Assembly: GCA_018399515.1 (NCBI GenBank)
Contig: JAGYOB010000281.1
Location: 1 to 11,219 of the forward strand
Direction of reading: 5' to 3'
DNA: 11,219 nt
Origin: Candidatus Nanopelagicales bacterium
Lineage (GTDB): Bacteria > Actinomycetota > Actinomycetes > S36-B12
Under the pieces are notes generated by a model. It had not been told where the DNA came from, did not search any database, and saw only the letters and a list, made by a program, of their open reading frames with translations. This document shows positions 6,398 through 11,219 of the stretch, piece after piece. A program made the position numbers and the translations under genes. Positions within the stretch are counted from its first letter, which is position 1; each line of letters opens with the position of its first letter.

Positions 6398-7189
6398 ATG
6401 CTCACCGGGGATGCCACCGTCGAATGGTGGATGATCATCCTGCTGTGCCTCGTCGCGCTGGTGGCCGGATGGGTTGACGCGGTGAGCGGAGGAGGCGGCC
6501 TGCTGCAGGTGCCCGCCCTGCTCCTCGCGGTTCCTCCCGGTCAACCGGCTACCGCTCTTGGGACGAACAAGGTGTCCTCAGTGTTCGGGACCTTCGCGGC
6601 GGCAGTGACCTATGCACGACGTGAACCGCCGGATCTGAGAACCGCGCTGCCGATGGCACTCGCGGCGTTCGGTGGTGCGGCCGCGGGGGCGCTGGTCGCC
6701 CTGCGGTTACCGGTGGAGGTGCTGCGGCCGGTTGTTCTGATCGCCCTGGCGAGCGTGTGGGTCCTCATCGCCGTGCGACCGACTTGGGGGGTGCGTGAAG
6801 GGGACTCGGTTTCGCGACGTCGTCGGATGGGCACCGCCATCGTCGGCGGTGCCGGAATCGGGTTCTACGACGGCATGCTGGGGCCGGGCACCGGGGCGTT
6901 CTTGATCGTCTTGCTCGTCGCTGCCCTTGGCTACTCCTACCTGCGGGCATCAGGCACCGCAAAGATCGTCAATGTGGGCACGAACGTGGCCGCCATCATC
7001 ATCTTCGGTCTCGGCGGCTCGATCCTGTGGGTTGTCGGGGTGGCGATGGGAGCGGCCAATGTCGTCGGTGGAGTCATCGGGGCGCGCACAGCGCTGTCTC
7101 GCGGCAGTGAATTCGTGCGAGTCGTGCTGTTGATCGTGGTCGCGGTTCTTCTGGTCACCTTGACCTGGGATACCTGGCGGACCTGGTAG
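6398..7189 (+). CDS. TauE/SafE-family (TSUP) membrane transporter
   Basis: A 263-residue, very hydrophobic inner-membrane protein with about eight predicted helices. The two halves each carry the family signature: D27-A-V-S-G-G-G-G followed by LLQVPALL and ALGTNKVSSVFGT in the first half, and D158-G-M-L-G-P-G-T-G followed by AFLIVLL and GTAKIVNVGTN in the second. This internal repeat is typical of TSUP (formerly DUF81) permeases, which move sulfur-containing anions or organic acids; the substrate here is not predictable. It begins 6 nt after the HAD stop, so it is probably cotranscribed with proS and HAD. Start ATG 6398 has no strong Shine-Dalgarno. The C-terminus is an odd TWDTWRTW triplet repeat. 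It ends 38 nt before the convergent minus-strand gene. Confidence 0.9.
   Translation: MLTGDATVEWWMIILLCLVALVAGWVDAVSGGGGLLQVPALLLAVPPGQPATALGTNKVSSVFGTFAAAVTYARREPPDLRTALPMALAAFGGAAAGALVALRLPVEVLRPVVLIALASVWVLIAVRPTWGVREGDSVSRRRRMGTAIVGGAGIGFYDGMLGPGTGAFLIVLLVAALGYSYLRASGTAKIVNVGTNVAAIIIFGLGGSILWVVGVAMGAANVVGGVIGARTALSRGSEFVRVVLLIVVAVLLVTLTWDTWRTW
7163..7186 (+). repeat. 9-bp period ACCTGG repeat at permease C-terminus
   Basis: ACCTGG occurs at 7163, 7172 and 7181, each 9 bp apart, encoding Thr-Trp three times (T-W-D-T-W-R-T-W-stop). The spacing codons GAT and CGG differ. This is a small in-frame codon repeat at the very end of the gene. Confidence 0.8.
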
Positions 7190-7227
7190 CGGTTGCTGGT
7201 GCGCGTCGAGGTCGCCGATGGCGTCGG

Positions 7228-7629
7228 TCAGCGGCCTGGGAAGGCCTGCGGTGTGCCGCCCCACGCAACTGAACGCACGGCGCATTCTCGGGCAGCAAGC
7301 ACAGCGTCGCGCCGATCGGCACCGAAGGTGTGCGCGGCGAGATCGGCGTACACCGCCGCGAGGCGAACCTCTACGCCGGCGAGCAGATCAGACGCCTGCG
7401 TCGCATCGACGGGCGGATCGACATCGAATCCGCCGGGCGGTGGCGGTTGCTGCGCAACCGGTAGGCGCTGGCGCAACGAGATCACCCGCAACCGATGGGC
7501 GGCCAAGCCGCCGCGGGCGAGGTCGCTCAGGCTCCCGGATAATCGAGGTATAGCAACCCCATACGCGTAGACGGCAGCCTCTTCACCGTCGATCGCTGCC
7601 GTCAAAGCATCGAATGCGGAATCGCTCAT
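7228..7629 (-). CDS. DUF4439 ferritin-like four-helix protein
   Basis: A 133-residue predicted cytosolic protein that matches the DUF4439 pattern: an AAIDGEEAAVYAYGVAIPRL first helix, DLARGGLAAHRLRV second helix, LLAGVEVRLAAVYADLAAHT third helix, and an ending with AVRSVAWGG-AFPG. Candidate metal ligands Glu16/Glu17 and His45 are present, but the fourth helix (AARECAVRSV) lacks the ExxH of classic diiron ferritin-like proteins, so metal binding is uncertain. ATG 7629 overlaps the TGA of the upstream lipoprotein gene by 4 nt (ATGA), implying translational coupling. It runs convergently with the permease gene, with a 38-nt gap and no clear terminator. The family has no experimentally fixed function that I can state. 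Confidence 0.82.
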   Translation of the reverse strand: MSDSAFDALTAAIDGEEAAVYAYGVAIPRLSGSLSDLARGGLAAHRLRVISLRQRLPVAQQPPPPGGFDVDPPVDATQASDLLAGVEVRLAAVYADLAAHTFGADRRDAVLAARECAVRSVAWGGTPQAFPGR

Positions 7630-8150
7630 GAGGTCTCGCTGGCCGACGAGAGGGCTTCGGCATGGCTGGCCTCCGAGGCCGCAACGAGCGCGAGCAGTCG
7701 GGTGAGTTCGACCGACTCTGCCTGCTCGCAGTCCAGGGTGCGTGCATCGGCGGCAGCTCGTTCAGCGGCGATGATGTCGTTCACGGCGATGGCCGGATCC
7801 GATGCAACGTTCACACCTGCGGGGGAGGTCTGCGAGTCCGGTGCGGGCTGGGATTGCAGAGCCACGCGGTGCTCCCGATGCTGATCGGCCAGCGGGGTGA
7901 GGGCGGCTGCCAAGGTGGGATGAGCAGCGATCGTGGCGGTGTATCGGTCGATGAGTTCGGTCTCGGCCTCGGCAGCACCGACGCGCAAAAAGGTGTCAAT
8001 CGAGGCCTCCGAGTCGTTGGTCGACTCGTCCGTGGAGGGGGATGGGTTGGGATCGGGATCTGTCGAGGAGGTGCAGCCGGCGGTCACCGGAACCGCGGCG
8101 GCGGCCACGGCGAGACCCAGCAGGGTCCGTCGACGCATCCGTGCTGGCAT
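7626..8150 (-). CDS. Predicted ferritin-like lipoprotein (possible Tat substrate)
   Basis: A 174-residue exported protein. Residues 1–25 are a signal peptide with R7-R8-T-L-L (a Tat-like twin arginine) and a hydrophobic stretch; lipobox VTAGC places lipid-modified Cys26. A Ser/Asp/Pro-rich linker (27–50) follows, then four amphipathic helices: about 52–76 (AEAETELIDRY), 80–100 (LADQHREHRVAL), 118–145 (DIIAAERAAADA) and 146–170 (ASEASHAEALS). Putative metal ligands are Glu61/63/65, His91/94, Glu130 and Glu160-x-x-His163, fitting a ferritin-like bundle. ATG 8150 is chosen because AAAGGA (8162–8167) precedes it; ATG 8138 (after GAGG) and ATG 8174 are possible. The frame stays open to 8726, but that part overlaps rimP. 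First gene of a two-gene minus-strand operon, divergent from rimP. Function unknown; metal storage or delivery at the membrane is a guess. Confidence 0.8.
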   Translation of the reverse strand: MPARMRRRTLLGLAVAAAAVPVTAGCTSSTDPDPNPSPSTDESTNDSEASIDTFLRVGAAEAETELIDRYTATIAAHPTLAAALTPLADQHREHRVALQSQPAPDSQTSPAGVNVASDPAIAVNDIIAAERAAADARTLDCEQAESVELTRLLALVAASEASHAEALSSASETS

Positions 8151-8268
8151 CCTCAGGTCCGTCCTTTCGTGCATCGCAGCGTCCTCGGCCCCCGATGACC
8201 AGGGCATGACCGGCTGCCCCAGGATGCCACGTACCACCAGTACTCTTCGGCACAGGAGGTGGAACCCC
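8151..8268. promoter_or_regulatory. Divergent intergenic region, lipoprotein / rimP
   Basis: 118 nt must hold promoters for both directions. For rimP, TACTCT at 8241–8246 fits TAnnnT, but no good -35 lies 16–18 bp upstream, and the site is only 23 nt before ATG. On the minus strand no convincing -10/-35 pair was found. Short inverted repeats (GGCAT 8204–8208 with ATGCC 8224–8228) are weak. Confidence 0.4.
8254..8259 (+). promoter_or_regulatory. Shine-Dalgarno of rimP
   Basis: AGGAGG at 8254–8259 is 9 nt before ATG 8269, a consensus site. It fixes the rimP start despite the frame being open back to 7933. Confidence 0.85.
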
Positions 8269-8832
8269 ATGGCATCGCCGACACGCCAGGCCGCAGCGCT
8301 GGCCCTCAAGGAGTCGCTTGCGGACGTCGTCGCCGGGCAGGGGGCTGACCTCGAAGATGTCGAGATCAGCGCTGCCGGGCGGCGCACCCGCATCCGAGTC
8401 GTGGTCGACGCTGATGCGGGAATCGACCTCGACGCCATCGCAGCGATCAGCCAGGCGGTTTCGGCGGTACTCGATGATCGCGATTCGGCTGCGACTGCGC
8501 TCGAGGTGATCGGCTCGGGTCCGTACACACTGGAAGTGACCTCACCGGGTGTGGATCGACCATTGACTCTGCCCCGGCACTGGCGTCGAAATGTGTCGCG
8601 TCTGGTCGAGGTCACGCTGACCGACACCGAAGGAGTCGATTCCGAAAGCGCGGGTGCCGACACCAGCGATCCTGGACAACGCGATGACCGGTTGCTGATG
8701 GGGCGCATCGTGGCTGCCAACGACACGACTGTGACTATCGACGTCGATGGTCAAGCGCAGGACATACCCTTGGTTTCCATCGCTCACGCGATAGTTCGGA
8801 TCGAATTTCGTCGACCCGACGAAGGGAGGTAG
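8269..8832 (+). CDS. rimP: Ribosome maturation factor RimP
   Basis: A 187-residue cytosolic protein that binds the 30S subunit and helps its late assembly. The N-terminal α/β domain holds the run DLEDVEISAAGRRTRIRVVVDADAGIDLDAIAAIS (in segments), with the conserved pattern of a β-strand followed by an Asp-rich helix start. The family hallmark SPGVDRPL is at residues 92–99, followed by HWRRNVSRLVEV opening the C-terminal SH3-like domain, whose end is GRIVAANDTTVTIDV. An Asp/Ser-rich insert (about 123–140) lengthens the protein relative to shorter homologues. ATG 8269 has an ideal Shine-Dalgarno. First gene of the rimP–nusA–ylxR–infB operon; its stop overlaps the nusA ribosome-binding region. 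Confidence 0.94.
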   Translation: MASPTRQAAALALKESLADVVAGQGADLEDVEISAAGRRTRIRVVVDADAGIDLDAIAAISQAVSAVLDDRDSAATALEVIGSGPYTLEVTSPGVDRPLTLPRHWRRNVSRLVEVTLTDTEGVDSESAGADTSDPGQRDDRLLMGRIVAANDTTVTIDVDGQAQDIPLVSIAHAIVRIEFRRPDEGR

Positions 8833-8841
8833 TCAGCGACC

Positions 8842-9882
8842 ATGGACATCGATGTGAATGCCCTCAAGGCGCTGGTGCGAGAGAAGGAACTGTCGTGGGA
8901 TCTCGTGCTGTCCTCCATCGAGCAGGCGCTGCTCTCTGCATATCAGCGCACGGGGGACGCGGCGGCTTCAGCTCGTGTTTCAGTCGATCGAGCGACCGGC
9001 CATGTCACGGTCTGGGCACGTGAACCAGAAGGTGAGGATGGCCAGCCCGGCGCGGAATATGACGACACCCCCGAGGGGTTCGGGCGCATCGCGGCGACGA
9101 CAGCACGGCAGGTCTTCCTCCAGCGGTTGCGCGAGGTCGACGATGAGCGGATGTTCGGTGAATTCAGCGGAACAGAAGGCGACTTGGTTTCCGGGGTCAT
9201 TCAACAAGGATCCGATCCCCGGGTTGTCCGCGTCGATCTCGGTAAGGTCGAAGCGGTCCTGCCGCCGTCAGAACAGGTTCCCGGCGAGTCGTATCCGCAC
9301 GGCAATCGCATCAAGTGTGTTGTCGTGGGCGTCCGCAAAGGCCCGCGTGGTCCACAGGTGACCGTGTCGCGGTCGCACCCGGGATTGGTGCGTGGGCTGT
9401 TCGCTCTCGAAGTCCCGGAAATATCCGATGGAAGTGTCGAGATCGCAGCCTTGGCCCGCGAAGCCGGTCACCGCACCAAGATCGCGGTGCGCCCTACAGT
9501 GCCGGGAGTCAACGCGAAAGGTGCCTGCATCGGTCCGATGGGTCAACGAGTCCGCCAAGTGATGAGCGAACTCGGTGGCGAGAAGATCGACATTGTCGAC
9601 TTCTCTGAGGATCCAGCCGCGTTCATCGCGCACGCACTGTCGCCGGCCCGGGTGTCCTCGGTGCGGGTGGTCGATCTGGCTGCCCGGGCCGCACAGGTGA
9701 TCGTCCCCGACTATCAGTTGTCCTTGGCCATCGGTCGGGAGGGGCAGAACGCTCGGCTGGCAGCCCGTCTCACCGGCTGGCGCATCGACATCCGTTCTGA
9801 CGCCCAGGATCCATCCCAGCCCGCGCCCCAGCATGAAGGGGCCGAGAGTCAGGCCGCTGCGGCGCCCTTGACCGAGGGCTAG
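8842..9882 (+). CDS. nusA: Transcription termination/antitermination factor NusA
   Basis: A 346-residue RNA polymerase-binding elongation factor acting in pausing, termination and antitermination. Order of domains: N-terminal RNAP-binding domain (about 1–110, beginning with MDIDVNALKALVREK); S1 domain (about 114–180, DLVSGVIQQG to VTVSRSHPGL); KH1 with GPMG at 231–234 in GACIGPMGQRVRQVMSEL; KH2 with GREG at 298–301 in AIGREGQNARLAARLTGWRIDI. The C-terminal acidic repeats of the E. coli protein are absent, giving the short actinobacterial form; the M. tuberculosis protein is about the same length. GGGAGG at 8824–8829 is 12 nt before ATG 8842 and ends just before the rimP stop, so the two are likely coupled. 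No odd features. Confidence 0.96.
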   Translation: MDIDVNALKALVREKELSWDLVLSSIEQALLSAYQRTGDAAASARVSVDRATGHVTVWAREPEGEDGQPGAEYDDTPEGFGRIAATTARQVFLQRLREVDDERMFGEFSGTEGDLVSGVIQQGSDPRVVRVDLGKVEAVLPPSEQVPGESYPHGNRIKCVVVGVRKGPRGPQVTVSRSHPGLVRGLFALEVPEISDGSVEIAALAREAGHRTKIAVRPTVPGVNAKGACIGPMGQRVRQVMSELGGEKIDIVDFSEDPAAFIAHALSPARVSSVRVVDLAARAAQVIVPDYQLSLAIGREGQNARLAARLTGWRIDIRSDAQDPSQPAPQHEGAESQAAAAPLTEG

Positions 9883-9889
9883 AACGACG

Positions 9890-10156
9890 GTGGCGACCAT
9901 CGCTCCCCAGACATCGCGCTCTCCGGTTCGAACCTGCATCGGGTGCCGTGAACGCACGGGTCGTGCAGATCTCCTGAGGGTCGTGGCAGTCGGCTCACAG
10001 GTCCGCCCCGACCCTCGAGCGATGCTGTCGGGACGGGGCGCCTGGCTGCACCCGGGCTGCTTGGCCGCCGCAGAACGTCGCCGAGGTTTCGGTCGCGCCC
10101 TGCGCATCACCGGCCCGGTGGATCTCGAGGCGCTGCGCGCCTGGATATCCCCCTAG
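9890..10156 (+). CDS. ylxR: YlxR family RNA-binding protein (DUF448)
   Basis: An 88-residue small protein of the YlxR/DUF448 family, commonly found between nusA and infB. The signature RTCIGCRER is at residues 14–22 (Cys16, Cys19), followed by GRGAWLHPGC (48–57, Cys57) and the basic stretch AAERRRGFGRALR. These cysteines plus nearby residues fit the small α/β fold known from the family; a homologue (RnpM in Firmicutes) binds RNase P RNA. Start is GTG 9890, 7 nt after the nusA stop, with GAGGG at 9874–9878 lying inside the end of nusA. The role here is likely RNA binding in translation or RNA processing, inferred from family. Confidence 0.92.
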   Translation: MATIAPQTSRSPVRTCIGCRERTGRADLLRVVAVGSQVRPDPRAMLSGRGAWLHPGCLAAAERRRGFGRALRITGPVDLEALRAWISP

Positions 10157-10352
10157 GTTCGTCCGTGTCGCAGCGGGGCTGTAACCTCAGGGGTTGGTGA
10201 GGGAGCGGGTCCCACGGCTGCCGCCGAGGGAATGTCCAACTCACCACGACCGTTATCAGTCCGCGGGCCGCACAGGTCCGCTACCAAGATCGGGAGTCCC
10301 GAGGATGAGCCACCCATGAGTGCGAAGCCATGAGCAGGTTCACAGGCAACTG

Positions 10353-10377
10353 ACGGTCCGGGATACCCCCGGACCGT
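10353..10377 (+). other. Perfect 10-bp stem hairpin just before infB
   Basis: ACGGTCCGGG (10353–10362) and CCCGGACCGT (10368–10377) form a perfect 10-bp GC-rich stem with loop ATACC (5 nt). It ends 5 nt before AGGAG (10383–10387) and 14 nt before the GTG start. No T tract follows, so it is not a classical Rho-independent terminator. It may hold or shape the infB translation initiation region, or be a processing site. Confidence 0.75.
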
Positions 10378-10382
10378 AAGAC

Positions 10383-10387
10383 AGGAG
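10383..10387 (+). promoter_or_regulatory. Shine-Dalgarno of infB
   Basis: AGGAG at 10383–10387, followed by AGAC, is 4 nt before GTG 10392, slightly short spacing. It directly follows the 10-bp hairpin. Confidence 0.65.
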
Positions 10388-10391
10388 AGAC

Positions 10392-11219
10392 GTGTCGAAG
10401 GTCCGGGTCTACGAGCTCGCCAAAGAGCTCGGAGTCGAAAGTAAGGTCGTATTGGCCAAACTGGCCGATCTCGGTGAATTCGTCCGGTCGGCCTCGTCGA
10501 CCGTGGAAGCGCCGGTCGCGCGGCGGCTGAAGGAGGCCATGCCGGCTGCGCCCGAGGCGAAGAAGGCTCCCGCGAAGAAGGCCGCCGCTAAGAAGACAAC
10601 GGCTAAACCGGCCGCGAAAACCCAAGCCGAGCCATCGCAACCCGCGCAGGCGCCGCTGTCCGAATCCGGTCATCCGGTGCCGGAAACCACGACCCCAGAG
10701 GCGACGGTGACCCGTACTCCGGCTCCCGAGGCGCCGGCTCCCGAGGCGCTGGCTCCCGAGACGCCGGCTCCCGCGGCGACCCCGTCGCACACAGGGGCAG
10801 CCGATTCGACACCGGTCGTGGGCTCGGGGTCGGCGGCTGAATCCGATGAGGCTCCCCTCAGCCCTCCCGCCGCAGTCGACCGTCCGACGGAGGAAACCGG
10901 TGGCGATCAGCCTCGGCCGGCGCCCCGCCCCGGAGGTGCTCGTCCGAGCGCCCCGCGACCGGGAAACAATCCGTTTACCGGCAACGTGGGGCGCCCGCAG
11001 GCCCCGCGACCGGGCAATAATCCCTATGGAACGAGCACCGGTATGGGGCGCCCCGGAGCAACTCCCGGCAGCATGCCCCGCGGTGGTGTGCCTGGCGCGC
11101 CGCGCCCCAATCCTTCGAGCATGCCGGCTGCACGCGGTCCACGACCCGGTGGTGCGCGTACCGGAGCGCCGCGTCCGGGAGGTGCCGGCCGCGGGCCGGC
11201 TCGACCCGGCGGTGGCGGG
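10392..11219 (+). CDS. infB: Translation initiation factor IF-2, N-terminal part (partial, 3' end outside window)
   Basis: The frame runs from GTG 10392 to the last base without a stop (276 residues). IF-2 is the GTPase that brings fMet-tRNA to the 30S subunit. The first 50 residues are the conserved IF2 N-terminal domain: VRVYELAKELGVESKVVLAKL and SASSTVEAPVARRLKEAM match the actinobacterial pattern. Residues 56–76 are a Lys/Ala-rich run (KKAPAKKAAAKKTT). Residues 109–128 are four five-residue repeats of type APAPE (15-bp DNA units). From about 180 a Gly/Pro/Arg-rich linker includes APRPGNNPF and APRPGNNPY. This disordered linker is typical of actinobacterial IF-2. The GTPase domain lies beyond the window. 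Last gene visible of the rimP–nusA–ylxR operon. Confidence 0.95.
   Translation, partial: MSKVRVYELAKELGVESKVVLAKLADLGEFVRSASSTVEAPVARRLKEAMPAAPEAKKAPAKKAAAKKTTAKPAAKTQAEPSQPAQAPLSESGHPVPETTTPEATVTRTPAPEAPAPEALAPETPAPAATPSHTGAADSTPVVGSGSAAESDEAPLSPPAAVDRPTEETGGDQPRPAPRPGGARPSAPRPGNNPFTGNVGRPQAPRPGNNPYGTSTGMGRPGATPGSMPRGGVPGAPRPNPSSMPAARGPRPGGARTGAPRPGGAGRGPARPGGGG
10716..10775 (+). repeat. Four 15-bp in-frame tandem repeats in infB
   Basis: Units of 15 bp at 10716, 10731, 10746 and 10761 each share the core GGCTCCCG and encode TPAPE, APAPE, ALAPE and TPAPA. Units differ by one to three bases. They lengthen the disordered Pro/Ala-rich linker and are a likely site of length variation between strains. 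Confidence 0.88.
10948..11022 (+). repeat. Duplicated APRPGNNP segment in the IF-2 linker
   Basis: Near 10948–10972 and 10999–11022 the DNA repeats a core CCCCGCGACCGGG followed by AACAATCC or AATAATCC, encoding A-P-R-P-G-N-N-P with F or Y next. The two copies are about 51 bp apart, in frame. Confidence 0.75.

Larger units (their letters stand above)
10157..10391 (+). promoter_or_regulatory. infB leader region with several inverted repeats (candidate cis-regulatory RNA)
   Basis: This 235-nt gap has no convincing gene. Inverted repeats seen: TGGTGAG 10195–10201 with CTCACCA 10240–10246; GCGGGCC 10263–10269 with GGTCCGC 10275–10281 (one G·U); TCGGGA 10290–10295 with TCCCGA 10297–10302; and the perfect hairpin at 10353–10377. 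TAACCT (10182–10187) is a possible -10. Three ATGA-linked mini-ORFs lie at 10305–10319, 10316–10333 and 10330–10353. GACCGT (10248–10253) could pair with ACGGTC (10353–10358) in place of the last hairpin. Folding is by eye only. Confidence 0.45.

Noticed and set aside
7190..7227. Terminator between the convergent permease and DUF4439 genes
   Set aside because: Only short GGCC arms are seen nearby, inside the DUF4439 gene end; no convincing stem or T tract.
7662..8198. 178-codon plus-strand open frame over the lipoprotein
   Set aside because: Gly/Arg-rich shadow; the minus strand has a signal peptide, lipobox and helical ligands instead.
9268..10110. 280-codon minus-strand open frame over nusA and ylxR
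   Set aside because: Crosses two clear plus-strand genes, with low-complexity Arg/His composition and no motif.
10197..10319. 40-codon GTG-started ORF upstream of infB
   Set aside because: AGGGG is only 3 nt from the GTG, the product is Arg/Pro-rich with no family likeness, and it overlaps inverted repeats; probably chance.
10353..10377. Hairpin as a Rho-independent terminator
   Set aside because: Strong stem but followed by AAGACAGG, with no T run, and placed right before the infB Shine-Dalgarno.
10281..10790. 169-codon minus-strand open frame with RLGSRRLGSR repeats
   Set aside because: The repeats are the reverse reading of the 15-bp infB repeats; the plus strand carries the conserved IF-2 N-terminus.
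1..11219. CRISPR arrays, tRNA/rRNA genes, insertion sequences, attachment sites
   Set aside because: No regularly spaced repeats, cloverleaf-like sequence, transposase motifs or terminal inverted repeats were found on either strand.

Overview
The window looks like a chromosomal housekeeping segment from a high-GC Gram-positive bacterium (Actinomycetota). The evidence is the GC-rich, G/C-ending codons, frequent GTG starts, and a gene order resembling the mycobacterial dxr–rip1–gcpE and rimP–nusA–ylxR–infB neighbourhoods. Genus and order cannot be fixed from the sequence alone. No mobile element, CRISPR array, tRNA or rRNA was seen.

Layout. Bases 1–279 are the 3' end of dxr (MEP isoprenoid pathway). 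Next come a site-2 intramembrane metalloprotease (rseP/rip1-like, 309–1625), ispG (1681–2859, a second MEP-pathway enzyme), a GNAT acetyltransferase with an extra N-terminal domain (2912–3748), proS (prolyl-tRNA synthetase, 3873–5672), a HAD-family hydrolase (5669–6391) and a TauE/SafE-type permease (6398–7189). Two genes then run on the minus strand: a predicted ferritin-like lipoprotein (8150→7626), followed with a 4-nt overlap by a DUF4439-type four-helix protein (7629→7228). Divergent from them is the plus-strand transcription/translation operon rimP (8269–8832), nusA (8842–9882), ylxR (9890–10156) and the 5' part of infB (10392 to the window end).

How they work together. dxr and ispG serve isoprenoid precursor synthesis, and the protease between them acts in membrane signalling. 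proS, rimP, nusA, ylxR and infB form a translation/transcription block (tRNA charging, 30S maturation, elongation/antitermination, RNA binding, initiation). HAD and the permease trail proS, with HAD translationally coupled by an ATGA overlap.

Most unusual features. (1) A perfect 14-bp tandem duplication covers the proS start. It places the good Shine-Dalgarno in front of an out-of-frame ATG, giving a 6-codon upstream ORF. (2) The 235-nt ylxR–infB gap is rich in inverted repeats, ends in a perfect 10-bp hairpin 5 nt before the infB Shine-Dalgarno, and carries a chain of ATGA-overlapping mini-ORFs: a candidate undescribed leader. (3) Short tandem duplications recur at gene ends (ispG stop, GNAT stop, proS start, permease C-terminus). 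(4) A lipidated and a cytosolic ferritin-like protein form a conserved-looking pair of unknown function.
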